This document shows positions 39,131 to 48,046 of a stretch of 60,001 bases of DNA, one piece after another. Source of the stretch: Nocardia asiatica NBRC 100129 (GTDB taxonomy: Bacteria > Actinomycetota > Actinomycetes > Mycobacteriales > Mycobacteriaceae). The notes under the pieces are model-generated. The model was not told where the DNA came from, searched no databases, and saw only the letters and a list, made by a program, of their open reading frames with translations. The position numbers were made by a program, and so were the translations under genes. Within the stretch, counting starts at the first letter, position 1, and each line of letters starts with the position of its first letter. Location: NCBI RefSeq assembly GCF_000308415.1, contig NZ_BAFS01000226.1:1-60001 (forward strand), written 5' to 3'.

Positions 39131-39554
39131 CCAGCGGTTCACCGACCGCATCGCCCCGCGGGGGCTGACTCCCCCCGATATCGGTGTGCTGCGCATGATC
39201 GCCATGTCCCCCGGCCGCAGCCAGCGCTCCCTGGCCGAAGAACTCGGCGTAGTCCCCAGCCGCGTCGTCGCCCTCTTGGACAACCTCGACCGTAAAGGCC
39301 TGGTCGAGCGGCGTCGCAGCACCACCGACCGCCGGAACCACGAACTGCACCCGACCCCTGCCGCCTACCAGTTGATGGGCGAACTCTGGCCAGTGCTCCA
39401 GAGCCATGAGGCCGACCTCACCGCGGCGCTGTCCCCCGCCGAACGCGATCAACTTGCGTCGTTGCTGGTGCGCGTTGCCGAACAGCAAGGTCTGGACGTG
39501 GGCATTCACGCGGGCTATCAGCGCGCGATTACCAGCGACGAGACGAGCGCGTAG
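39108..39554 (+). CDS. MarR-family regulator, 5' end lost or uncertain
   Basis: From about 39108 the frame encodes a MarR winged helix: TPPDIGVLRMIAMSPGRSQRSLAEELGVVPSRVVALLDNLDRKGLVERRRSTTDRR is read across 39165-39340, followed by the C-terminal dimer helices. The usual first 15-20 residues are missing: upstream codons encode the reverse side of the SGNH relic. No ATG or GTG with an RBS is near; the nearest in-frame GTG is 39024. A deletion probably removed the intergenic region of a divergent marR-hydrolase pair. It may be non-functional. Confidence 0.6.
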   Translation: MFIDTHATQRFTDRIAPRGLTPPDIGVLRMIAMSPGRSQRSLAEELGVVPSRVVALLDNLDRKGLVERRRSTTDRRNHELHPTPAAYQLMGELWPVLQSHEADLTAALSPAERDQLASLLVRVAEQQGLDVGIHAGYQRAITSDETSA

Positions 39555-39742
39555 AGCACGGCCCGCGCAGGCGGGATCGCACTCCTTCGTGAATCACTTC
39601 ATTTGCATCGTGCCGCACAACCGTTATGGACGGCGGATGGTGCCGAAGGACTTCACCGAAACGCGGCTACGTCCGATTCCGTGGTCAACCCGAGAAGGTC
39701 CGGATGCCTCGCGGGGGTGGGGGCACGAGGAGCGCCGGTGTC

Positions 39743-39763
39743 GCGGGGCCGGTTCGGCCCCGC
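39743..39763 (-). terminator. GC-rich hairpin after the NERD gene
   Basis: GCGGGGCCG and CGGCCCCGC pair perfectly around a three-base loop, 17 bases beyond the stop of the minus-strand NERD gene and between two convergent genes. No T run follows. Confidence 0.5.
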
Positions 39764-39779
39764 GCCTCCGAGCACATTG

Positions 39780-41720
39780 TCAGCACTTCGGCGTCAGCGG
39801 AGTGCACAGCGGCAGCAGGTTCATTCGGCCCGGGGTTTCCGTGGCGGCCGGCGGTGGCGGAACTGCCTCGGTGGTGGGCACGGGAGCTGGGGACGGTCGG
39901 ACGGCGCCGCCGCTCGGGGTCGAGCAGGAGGCCGCCAGTATCCAGAGCATGCCGGTGACGAGGACGATCAGTGCCACCGCGGCGATCTGTTGTGAGCGGT
40001 GGCCGCGTGGCTTCGATTTCTCGGCGGTGCGGCCGGGGATGCGCGCGGACAGTGCGGTGATCTGGTCGCGAACCGCGATCCGTGGGCGGCGCTCCAGGAC
40101 AGCGGTCGGCGTGATTCGGCGCGCCGGCTGGGGTTCGGGGCTGGGTGTGGACCATGATGCGGTCCGGTTCGGCAAAGGGGCCTGCGGCGGACGTGGGCGC
40201 AATGGCCGGTCGGGGGAAGGCTCGATCCAGGACGACCAATTGTCCGTGAAGGAAGAAGGTGTGGGTGCCGATGGTGCGGCCGAAGCGAATTCGTCCTCGG
40301 CGGGCGAGGGCTCGGATTCGGTTCGTTCCGGCGTGGTGGACTCGGCTGCGACGGGCCGTATCGATGCCACGTATCCGGTAGCGAAGCGTTCTGTCGCGTA
40401 GGAGTACGGCTCGGCGAGCTCTTCCGGTGCGGACCTCGCCGAGAGTCGGCCTTCGAAGCGAGGCGGCTGCGGATGATCGTCCTCGCTGCCGGGCTCGAGC
40501 GGCCGCGCGTCCGCGCGGGAGGAGGTCGACCCGCGCTCTTCTTCGCGGGCATCCGAATGAGCTGTCGCGCCCGACGACGCGAGCCTTGATATGGGCTCCG
40601 GCGCAAGGAATTCCGGCGCGAAAGGGTCTTCGGCCGGGGCGGGCCCGGCAACGGGTGGCTGCGAGGAATCGAACCCGGGCACGTCCTGGCTGCCGTCCGG
40701 TACAGCGATCGGCTGCCCAGCCGACGACGACCCGTCGGCTTGCGTTGCGCTTCCAGCGTCGGACCGCATCAACGACACGGGTTCCGCACCCTCATGCTCT
40801 CCGAGATCAGGTTCCGAGGCGTCGGCCCGCTTCGGCGCAGGCATCGCAGACGGCAACGCGGTCGGCTGAACCTCCGCGACCAGCGCCTCGTCACCGCTTC
40901 CGGCGGTTCCCGTCGAGTCGGACGCGGCGAGTCGCACCGCGTTCGGTGGCTCGGGCACGGCATCCACCACTGGTGCGTCCGGCACGTCGTCGGCGTCGAA
41001 GTCCTCGGCAGGCGTCCTGTCCTCGAGTTCAGGGACCTTTCGCGTGACGCTCTCCAGCGCCGCGAGCGTCCCGGCCCGCAATTTCCGCTCCGGCGGGAAG
41101 CCATCCGCCACCAGGTCGTCGATAGTGACCTGATCGCCCAGGTTCAAGTCGGTGAGCAGGGCGTGAGTGCGTTCGGCGGTCCAGACGAGCTTGCGGCTCG
41201 CGGTGCGGTGGAACCAGGCGCGCAGGTCGGCTTGCCCGGCTCCGAGCACCACCGCGCAACCGCGTCTGCGTGACTCGATGTTCAGGGTGAGGTTCGAATC
41301 GTCGGGCGGCACCACGACGATCAGGCCGTCCACGACCGCCTCGGCATTGTGCTTGCGCACCAGCGCGGTCAGATTGGAGACGTTGTGCGTCACCTGGTCG
41401 AACGGGCTGCTGTCGTGATCGGGTACCTGGATCGGGTCGCCCGCGTAACCGGACAGCCGCCAGCGGCCGTTGGCCTGGACGGAGAGGACGCCGCTCGTGG
41501 CTTCCGCAACAGTGCCCTTTACCTCGACCACGACCGCGGCCCTGGGCGTGAGCACGACCAGATCGGCTTCCTGCGTTTCGTCCTTGCGCTCGCGATCGGG
41601 TAGGTAACACCCCGAAACCGCCAGTCCCACAATGACGTATTGACCGGTCCAGGTCCGCATCCAATCGAGCACGCGCTGTTCGGATCGCGGCGCCGTCGTT
41701 CGTTCGTTGATGACCAACAT
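39780..41720 (-). CDS. NERD-domain protein with disordered linker and C-terminal membrane helix
   Basis: 646 residues from ATG 41720. The N-terminal ~230 residues are a NERD (nuclease-related) domain: E-x-R-V-L near 13-17, ADLVVLTPRAAVVVEVKG near 52-69 with the D...E-x-K nuclease signature, and VVDGLIVVVPPD. Residues ~250-580 are low-complexity Pro/Ser/Glu/Ala-rich. A single hydrophobic segment (QQIAAVALIVLVTGMLWILAA) lies near 595-615, followed by a short tail. NERD domains occur in defence proteins and in PglW-type kinases. The linker and anchor suggest a cytosolic nuclease-like head tied to the membrane. It closes the island on its right side. Confidence 0.82.
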   Translation of the reverse strand: MLVINERTTAPRSEQRVLDWMRTWTGQYVIVGLAVSGCYLPDRERKDETQEADLVVLTPRAAVVVEVKGTVAEATSGVLSVQANGRWRLSGYAGDPIQVPDHDSSPFDQVTHNVSNLTALVRKHNAEAVVDGLIVVVPPDDSNLTLNIESRRRGCAVVLGAGQADLRAWFHRTASRKLVWTAERTHALLTDLNLGDQVTIDDLVADGFPPERKLRAGTLAALESVTRKVPELEDRTPAEDFDADDVPDAPVVDAVPEPPNAVRLAASDSTGTAGSGDEALVAEVQPTALPSAMPAPKRADASEPDLGEHEGAEPVSLMRSDAGSATQADGSSSAGQPIAVPDGSQDVPGFDSSQPPVAGPAPAEDPFAPEFLAPEPISRLASSGATAHSDAREEERGSTSSRADARPLEPGSEDDHPQPPRFEGRLSARSAPEELAEPYSYATERFATGYVASIRPVAAESTTPERTESEPSPAEDEFASAAPSAPTPSSFTDNWSSWIEPSPDRPLRPRPPQAPLPNRTASWSTPSPEPQPARRITPTAVLERRPRIAVRDQITALSARIPGRTAEKSKPRGHRSQQIAAVALIVLVTGMLWILAASCSTPSGGAVRPSPAPVPTTEAVPPPPAATETPGRMNLLPLCTPLTPKC

Positions 41721-41971
41721 CGGCGGCCTCCATCGCCGTCCCACACCATGGACGACACAACGGTATGCGCCGGATTCGCCGTCACAAAATCGAAAGGCAC
41801 TGTAGGAGCAGGGTATTGGCAGCGCAGGGGCATATGGAGGGCGGCGTGTGGGCAGCGCCACAATCGACTACCCCATGGGACGCCCAACGTGCGATCGGAT
41901 GACAGATGAGCTGCCCTCAGCGGACGAAGCCGGTGGAGCCGCCTCCCTTGACCAACCCGGCAGGAAATACC

Positions 41972-42610
41972 TCACCCGCGCAGCGCCGAAGCCAGAGCCG
42001 GATCAACGGAGAAGGCTATGGCGATCAACGATTCGACCAGTAGGTCGACGAGTTGTTCGCGGGACACCGGTTCGGTGCGCAGCCAAGTCAGCGTGGATTC
42101 CTCGACGAACGCGATCCACCCGCGCATGGCGAGCATCAGCCGGGGGTGATCGGATTCGGCGACCGGAGCGGGCGTTTCGGCCAGGATGATGCCGATGATG
42201 GCGTCGCGGGTCTGGTCCACCAGCGGAGCCAGCTCAGGGCTGACGCTGGTCGGCCCGCGCAGCAGCGCCAGATACGAGGTGCGGTTCTCGGTGACGTAAT
42301 CGATGTAGCGCTCGATGGAGTCGCGCAGCATCTCGAACAGGCCGAGGCTGCGGTCCGGAGCCACGCGCTCGAGCAGTTCGGCGTTGGCGTGGTGCACGAT
42401 CGCCAACTGGAAATCCTGCTTGGTCGGGAAATAGTGGAACAGCAGGCCGCGCGAGATGCCGGCCTGGGCAGCGATCTCGCTGACGGAGATGTCCTCGATC
42501 GAGCGCTCGCCGAGCATCTTGGCGCCCAGGGTGATCAGCTGCTCGCGGCGCTCGTCGGGGCTGAGCCGCGTGCGCTTGGGGGCGTCTCCCTGCGTTCTGG
42601 TCACGGCCAC
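41972..42610 (-). CDS. TetR-family repressor
   Basis: 212 residues. The N-terminal HTH (RREQLITLGAKMLGERSIEDISVSEIAAQAG, residues 21-51, then ISRGLLFHYFPTKQDF) is typical; the rest is an effector-binding helical domain. It is divergent from the monooxygenase operon, with 64 bases between starts and an inverted repeat in the middle, so it most likely represses both. Confidence 0.92.
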   Translation of the reverse strand: MAVTRTQGDAPKRTRLSPDERREQLITLGAKMLGERSIEDISVSEIAAQAGISRGLLFHYFPTKQDFQLAIVHHANAELLERVAPDRSLGLFEMLRDSIERYIDYVTENRTSYLALLRGPTSVSPELAPLVDQTRDAIIGIILAETPAPVAESDHPRLMLAMRGWIAFVEESTLTWLRTEPVSREQLVDLLVESLIAIAFSVDPALASALRG

Positions 42611-42625
42611 ATCCTACTGAACGGA

Positions 42626-42644
42626 AGTCAATACACTGTTGACT
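42626..42644. promoter_or_regulatory. Candidate TetR operator
   Basis: AGTCAA-N7-TTGACT is a perfect 6-bp inverted repeat centred in the 64-base divergent region between the TetR gene and the monooxygenase. The right half-site TTGACT also resembles a -35 element, so binding would block transcription. Confidence 0.55.
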
Positions 42645-42674
42645 GACGCTCAATAGGACCGTAGGCTCGATTAC

Positions 42675-44204
42675 ATGAGTCGCAAGGTTACAGACAAAGC
42701 TGTCGCCGGCCGACCCACGCGCCACGCCAGGACGATCATCATCGGCAGCGGGTTCGCGGGTCTGGGTCTGGCCATCCGGCTGACCCAGCAGGGTCGCAAC
42801 GATTTCCTCGTGCTCGAGCGCGGCAGCGACGTCGGCGGCACCTGGCGCGACAACACCTACCCCGGCGCGGCCTGCGACGTTCCTTCGCACCTGTACTCGT
42901 ACTCGTTCGCGCTGAACCCGAACTGGTCGCGGTCGTTCTCCCGGCAGGGCGAGATCCAGCAGTACATCCAGGACGTGTCCCGGCGCTACGACGTGCGCGA
43001 CAAGCACATCTTCGACTGCGACGTGACCAGCGCCCGCTGGAACAACGAGACGGCGCTCTGGGAGATCGAGTCGAGCAAGGGCAGCTTCACCGCCGACACG
43101 GTGGTGTCGGCGGTCGGCGCGCTGTGCGAGCCCGCGTTGCCGGACATCAAAGGCATCGGCGAGTTCGAGGGCGAGATCTTCCACTCCGCCCGCTGGAACC
43201 ACGACGCCGACCTCACCGGCAAGCGGGTCGCCATCATCGGCACCGGAGCCTCGGCCATCCAGATCGTGCCCGCCATCGCCCCGAAGGTCGGCCACCTCGA
43301 CGTCTACCAGCGCACCGCGCCGTGGCTGCTGCCGCGCCTGGACCGCCCGTACACGAAGGCGGAGCGACTCGCCTTCAAGCACGTGCCCGGTCTACAGCGG
43401 CTATCCCGCGCGGCCATCTACGCCGCGCGCGAGACCCAGGTGATCGGGCTGGCCAAGGCACCCGCCCTGATGCAGCTGTTCGAGGCCATCGCGAAAGCCA
43501 AATTGCGCTACGAGATCCGTGATCCGCAGTTGCGCGCCAAGGTTTCGCCGAACTTCCGGATCGGCTGCAAGCGCATGCTGATCTCCAACGACTACTACCC
43601 CGCGCTGTCGCGCCCCAACGTCGACGTGGTCACCGACGGCATCGCCGAGGTGCGCGCGAACTCGATCGTCACCGAGGACGGCACCGAGCGCGAGATCGAC
43701 GCGCTGATCGTGGCGACCGGCTTTCACGTCACCGACTCGCCGGTCTACGACACCATCGCGGGCCGCGACGGCCGCACCCTGTCGGAAGTGTTCGACGAGA
43801 TCGGCCAGCAGGGGTACAAGGGCTCCTCGATCGCCAACTTCCCCAATATGTTCTTCCTGCTGGGGCCGAACGTGGGCCTCGGGCACACCTCGATGGTGTA
43901 CATGATCGAGTCGCAGATCAACTACATCGCCGACGCGCTGGCCACCTTCGACCGCCTGGACCTGCGTACCGTGGAAGTGCGCCGCGACGTGCAGGATGCC
44001 TACAACTCCGAGCTGCAGGCGAAGCTCGCCGGCAGCGTCTGGCTCACCGGCGGGTGCTCGAGCTGGTACCTGGACAAGCACGGCAACAACACCACGCTGT
44101 GGCCGGACTGGACCTTCGAATTCCGTAGGCTGACCAGGAAATTCGACGTGGCGGCGTACGACATCTCCATATCCCGAGAAGATCTGAAAGCAGTGGCATC
44201 GTGA
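42675..44204 (+). CDS. Baeyer-Villiger-type FAD monooxygenase (MymA/EthA-like)
   Basis: 509 residues. FAD Rossmann motif GSGFAGLG at 24-31, GGTWRDNTYPGAACD near 55-69, the Baeyer-Villiger fingerprint F-x-G-x3-H-x3-W (FEGEIFHSARW) at about 163-173, and the NADPH motif GTGASA near 186. Family members insert oxygen into ketones or oxidise sulfur. The gene order with an SDR and an HSL esterase resembles the mymA-lipR-sadH region of Mycobacterium tuberculosis, linked to envelope lipids. Its stop overlaps the SDR GTG (GTGA). Confidence 0.92.
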   Translation: MSRKVTDKAVAGRPTRHARTIIIGSGFAGLGLAIRLTQQGRNDFLVLERGSDVGGTWRDNTYPGAACDVPSHLYSYSFALNPNWSRSFSRQGEIQQYIQDVSRRYDVRDKHIFDCDVTSARWNNETALWEIESSKGSFTADTVVSAVGALCEPALPDIKGIGEFEGEIFHSARWNHDADLTGKRVAIIGTGASAIQIVPAIAPKVGHLDVYQRTAPWLLPRLDRPYTKAERLAFKHVPGLQRLSRAAIYAARETQVIGLAKAPALMQLFEAIAKAKLRYEIRDPQLRAKVSPNFRIGCKRMLISNDYYPALSRPNVDVVTDGIAEVRANSIVTEDGTEREIDALIVATGFHVTDSPVYDTIAGRDGRTLSEVFDEIGQQGYKGSSIANFPNMFFLLGPNVGLGHTSMVYMIESQINYIADALATFDRLDLRTVEVRRDVQDAYNSELQAKLAGSVWLTGGCSSWYLDKHGNNTTLWPDWTFEFRRLTRKFDVAAYDISISREDLKAVAS

Positions 44205-45031
44205 GCAGTGACGCTTACTTCGAGAACAAGGTTTGTGTGATCACCGGAGCGGGCTCCGGGATCGGCCGTGCGCTGGCGGTGAACCTGGCCCGGCGCGGCG
44301 CCAAGCTGGCGCTGTCCGATATCGACGTCGAGGGCCTGGCCGAGACCGTGCGCCGCTGCGAACAGCTCGGCGCGCAGGTGAAGTCCGACCGCCTGAACGT
44401 GGTGGAACGCGAAGCGGTGATCCTCTACGCCGACGCGGTGAAGGAGCACTTCGGCACCGTGCACCAGGTGTACAACAACGCGGGCATCGCCCACCACGGC
44501 GAGGTCATCCGCTCGGAGTACAAGGACTTCGAGCGCGTGATGGACGTCGACTTCTGGGGCGTGGTCAACGGCACCAAAGCGTTCCTGCCGATGGTGATCG
44601 AGTCCGGCGACGGCCACATCGTCAACGTCTCCAGCCTGTTCGGGCTGATCGCGATCCCCGGCCAGAGCGCCTACAACGCGGCCAAGTTCGCGGTGCGCGG
44701 CTTCACCGAGTCGCTGCGCCAAGAGATGCTGGTCGCGCGGCATCCGGTCAAGGTCACCTGCGTGCATCCCGGCGGCATCAAGACCGCGGTGGCCCGCAAC
44801 GCCACCTACGCCGAAGGCATCGACAGCAAGTCGGCCGCGTCGATGTTCGACAAGAAGCTGGCCATCCACACCCCGGAGATGGCGGCGCAGACCATCACCG
44901 AGGGCGTGCGCAAGGGGCACGGCCGGGTGCTGATCGGCTGGGAGGCCAAACTGCTGGATCTGTTCGTCCGGGTGACCGCGTCGGGCTACCAGCGGATCGC
45001 GGCCAACGTCGAACGCCGCTTCCTGCCCTGA
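44201..45031 (+). CDS. Short-chain dehydrogenase/reductase (SadH-like)
   Basis: 276 residues from GTG 44201, which overlaps the monooxygenase stop by four bases. TGAGSGIG cofactor motif at 14-21, NNAG near 91, catalytic Ser in VNVSS and Y-x3-K in YNAAK near 158-162. The acidic residue after strand 2 (LSDID) suggests NAD(H) rather than NADP(H). The C-terminus is an extended helix as in the mycobacterial SadH group. Co-expressed with the monooxygenase and esterase. Confidence 0.92.
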   Translation: MSSDAYFENKVCVITGAGSGIGRALAVNLARRGAKLALSDIDVEGLAETVRRCEQLGAQVKSDRLNVVEREAVILYADAVKEHFGTVHQVYNNAGIAHHGEVIRSEYKDFERVMDVDFWGVVNGTKAFLPMVIESGDGHIVNVSSLFGLIAIPGQSAYNAAKFAVRGFTESLRQEMLVARHPVKVTCVHPGGIKTAVARNATYAEGIDSKSAASMFDKKLAIHTPEMAAQTITEGVRKGHGRVLIGWEAKLLDLFVRVTASGYQRIAANVERRFLP

Positions 45032-45053
45032 TCCCGGGATTCGAGAGACGACG

Positions 45054-45971
45054 ATGCGGGACATCGACCTTCCGCTGCCCCTCGCGCGGGCGGTACTGAA
45101 TCCGATCTTCCGGGTGACGCTGAACAAGCGGTTGCCGTTCGCTGCGCAGCGCAGGCTGCTCGACGTGAGTTCGCGGTTGCAGCTGCTGCCCGCGGGCGCG
45201 CTCGTGCGGCCGGCGCGGCTCGGCGGCAGGCCCGCCGAGCGGATCGGCTTCGCGGACACCTCCGACGACGGCGCCGTCCTCTACCTCCACGGGGGCGGCT
45301 ACGCGGTCGGCTCCCTGGCGACGCACCGCTCGCTGGCGGCCCGGCTGGCCCGGCACACCGGCTACCCGGTCTACGTGCTGGACTACCGCCTCGCACCGGA
45401 ACACCCGTTCCCCGCGGCGCTGGAGGACGCCGAGGCCGCGTTCCTGGAACTCGTGACCAGCGAGGGACTCCATCCGGGCCGGATCGCCGTCTCGGGTGAT
45501 TCGGCGGGAGGCGGTCTGTCCCTCGCGCTGGCGCAACGCCTGATCGCCCGGCACGGGCAGACTCCGGCGGCACTCGGGCTGATCGCGCCATGGGTCGATC
45601 CCAACGAGATCCCGGACCGGGAACGCGACCTGGTGATCAACAAGCCGTGGTCACGCGCCTGCGCGGCCGCGTACCTGGGGGACGGCGACGCGACCGATCC
45701 GTCCTATGCCCCGCTGACCGGTGAACTGCGCGGACTGCCGCCGACCTACGTGCAGGTGGACGTCAGCGAACTGCTGCACCGCCAGTGCGTCGTGCTGGTC
45801 GCGGCGCTGCGCGCGGCGGGCGTGCACGTCCGGTTCACCGAGAGCAAGGGCTTGTGGCACGTCGCACAGTTGCAGGCCGCGCTGGCCGCGCCCGCGGCGG
45901 CCGCGCTGCGCGAACTCGCGGAGTTCCTGCGCGAAGCGATTCAACCGGCGGACCTGCGCGAACTAGGATGA
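45054..45971 (+). CDS. Hormone-sensitive-lipase-type esterase (LipR-like)
   Basis: 305 residues. Oxyanion-hole HGGGY near residue 79, nucleophile elbow GDSAGG near 148, and catalytic His in GLWHVAQL near 269. At the third triad position the sequence reads VDVSELLHR, where Glu (or the preceding Asp) would have to replace the usual Asp. It follows the SDR by 22 bases, third in the operon. Probably hydrolyses short or medium acyl esters produced by the monooxygenase. Confidence 0.9.
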   Translation: MRDIDLPLPLARAVLNPIFRVTLNKRLPFAAQRRLLDVSSRLQLLPAGALVRPARLGGRPAERIGFADTSDDGAVLYLHGGGYAVGSLATHRSLAARLARHTGYPVYVLDYRLAPEHPFPAALEDAEAAFLELVTSEGLHPGRIAVSGDSAGGGLSLALAQRLIARHGQTPAALGLIAPWVDPNEIPDRERDLVINKPWSRACAAAYLGDGDATDPSYAPLTGELRGLPPTYVQVDVSELLHRQCVVLVAALRAAGVHVRFTESKGLWHVAQLQAALAAPAAAALRELAEFLREAIQPADLRELG

Positions 45972-46089
45972 GATCCGAGCGGGTCCCTACCCTGCGGTGA
46001 TGTACGGAGGCGATTTCGGTGGTCGACCTCACGGCCCCGGCGCAGGTGTCGTAGATTACTGGCGAGTAAACCCACGTGGAAGGGCACTG

Positions 46090-47883
46090 ATGCGAGAGTT
46101 CGAAGTCCCGGCTTCCTACACCATTCCGGACGACGCGAACAATTCCGACAACGTCTTCCGCCACGCCGAGCAGGCGCCGAACACCGTGCTGTTCAACGTG
46201 CCGAACGGCAGTGGCGGCTGGCAGGACGTCACGGCCGCGGAGTTCGCGAAGACCGTTACGGGCGTGGCGAAAGGCTTGATCGCCTCGGGCCTCGACTTCG
46301 GTGATCGCGTCGCCATCATGGCTCCCACGCGCTACGAGTGGGCCGTCCTCGATTTCGCCATCTGGGCCGCGGGCGGCTGCACCGTCGCGATCTACGACAG
46401 TTCGGCCGCCGAGCAGGCCAAGTGGATCCTGCAGGACTCGGCCACCAAGCTGCTGATCGTGGACAGCGACAAGCACCGCAAGGTGATCGACGAGATCGAA
46501 GCCGGGTCGCTGCCGGACCTGCGGGAGACCCTGCAGATCGACAAGGGCGCGCTGGACGAGCTGACCGGTCGCGGCGCCGACTTGGACGACCAGGTCGTGC
46601 ACGACCGCCGCGCCCAGGTCGGCGCGCAGTCGCCGGCCACCCTGATCTACACCTCGGGCACCACCGGCCGCCCCAAGGGCGTCATGCTGACCCACGCGAA
46701 CCTGTACGCGGAGTCGAAGTCCGACCGGATCGCGCTGCACAAGTACGTCACCGAGGGCAAAAAGACCCTCATGTTCCTGCCGCTGGCGCACGTCTTCGCC
46801 CGCGCCGTCGCGCTCGCCGCGTTCGACGCGAAGGTGATCGTCGCGCACACCGCCGACTGGTCCACCCTGGTCGAGCAGTTCGGCAGCTACCGCCCGCACT
46901 TCATCCTCTCGGTGCCCCGGGTGTTCGAGAAGGTGTTCAACAGCGCCAAGCAGAAGGCGCACGACGGCGGCAAGGGCAAGATCTTCGACGCCGCCGCCGA
47001 TACCGCGATCGCGTGGAGCGAGGCGCTCGACAACGGCGGCCCCGGCATCGGACTGAAGCTCAAGCACGCGCTGTTCGACAAGCTGGTCTACAGCAAGTTG
47101 CGCGCGGCGCTCGGCGGCCAGTGCGAGGCGGCCGTCTCCGGCGGCGGTCCGCTCGGCGCGCGGCTGGGCCACTTCTTCCGCGGCGTCGGCGTGACCATCT
47201 ACGAGGGCTACGGTCTCACCGAGACCACCGCGGCCGTCTCGGTCAACACCCCGGAGCACATCCGGGTCGGCTCGGTCGGCCGCCCGATCGAGGGCCACGC
47301 CGCCAAGATCGCCGAGGACGGCGAGCTGCTGCTGCGCGGCTCGGTCGTGTTCAGCGGTTACTGGGGCAACGCGGAGGCCACCGAGGACGCGTTCGAGGAC
47401 GGCTGGTTCAAGACCGGTGACCTCGGCGCCATCGACGGCGACGGCTTCATCACCATCACCGGCCGCAAGAAGGAGATCATCGTCACCGCCGGTGGCAAGA
47501 ACGTCTCCCCCGCGCTGCTGGAGGACTCGCTGCGGGCGCACCCGCTGATCAGCCAGGTGATGGTGGTCGGCGACGGCCAGCCGTTCATCGGCGCGCTGAT
47601 CACGCTGGACCCGGAGGCGCTGCCCGGCTGGAAGGACCGCAACAACCTGCCCGCCGACACCCCGATCGAGAAGCTGATCGAGAACCCGGACCTGATCGCC
47701 GAGGTGGACGCGGCGGTGGCGGAGACCAACAAGAAGGTCTCGCACGCCGAGCAGATCAAGAAGATCCGTCTGCTGACCATCGACTGGACCCAGGAGACCG
47801 GCGAACTCACTCCGAAGATGTCGCTCAAGCGCGCGGTCGTGATGAAGCAGCACGCCGGCGACGTGGCGGGCATCTACAACTGA
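46090..47883 (+). CDS. fadD15: Long-chain acyl-CoA ligase, FadD15 type
   Basis: 597 residues from ATG 46090; an upstream extension is possible but unlike the family. AMP-binding motif YTSGTTGRPKGV at ~185-196, GYGLTETT at ~378, GWFKTGDLG at ~437 and the hinge/Lys motif GRKKEIIVTAGGKNVSP at ~458-474. It activates fatty acids as acyl-AMP and then acyl-CoA. It lies 118 bases behind the esterase; it may share transcription or have its own promoter. A strong hairpin terminates it. Confidence 0.93.
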   Translation: MREFEVPASYTIPDDANNSDNVFRHAEQAPNTVLFNVPNGSGGWQDVTAAEFAKTVTGVAKGLIASGLDFGDRVAIMAPTRYEWAVLDFAIWAAGGCTVAIYDSSAAEQAKWILQDSATKLLIVDSDKHRKVIDEIEAGSLPDLRETLQIDKGALDELTGRGADLDDQVVHDRRAQVGAQSPATLIYTSGTTGRPKGVMLTHANLYAESKSDRIALHKYVTEGKKTLMFLPLAHVFARAVALAAFDAKVIVAHTADWSTLVEQFGSYRPHFILSVPRVFEKVFNSAKQKAHDGGKGKIFDAAADTAIAWSEALDNGGPGIGLKLKHALFDKLVYSKLRAALGGQCEAAVSGGGPLGARLGHFFRGVGVTIYEGYGLTETTAAVSVNTPEHIRVGSVGRPIEGHAAKIAEDGELLLRGSVVFSGYWGNAEATEDAFEDGWFKTGDLGAIDGDGFITITGRKKEIIVTAGGKNVSPALLEDSLRAHPLISQVMVVGDGQPFIGALITLDPEALPGWKDRNNLPADTPIEKLIENPDLIAEVDAAVAETNKKVSHAEQIKKIRLLTIDWTQETGELTPKMSLKRAVVMKQHAGDVAGIYN

Positions 47884-47893
47884 GCTGATCGCT

Positions 47894-47934
47894 GAAAGGC
47901 GCTGTTCGCGAGTGGTTCGCGGACAGCGCCTTTC
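47894..47934 (+). terminator. Hairpin terminator after fadD15
   Basis: GAAAGGCGCTGT (47894-47905) pairs perfectly with 47923-47934, and the inner tcgcga/ttcgcg bases extend the stem. It starts ten bases after the fadD15 stop. Confidence 0.75.
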
Positions 47935-48046
47935 GCGTGTCCAGCGCTCGTCATCGGCACCGCCGGGGACGCTCGAAGGGGAACCGGCGTGATCGTCGTC
48001 GCTCGGTCACCGGCCACGGCGGCCGACCGGCAGTAGTCTCGATGCC

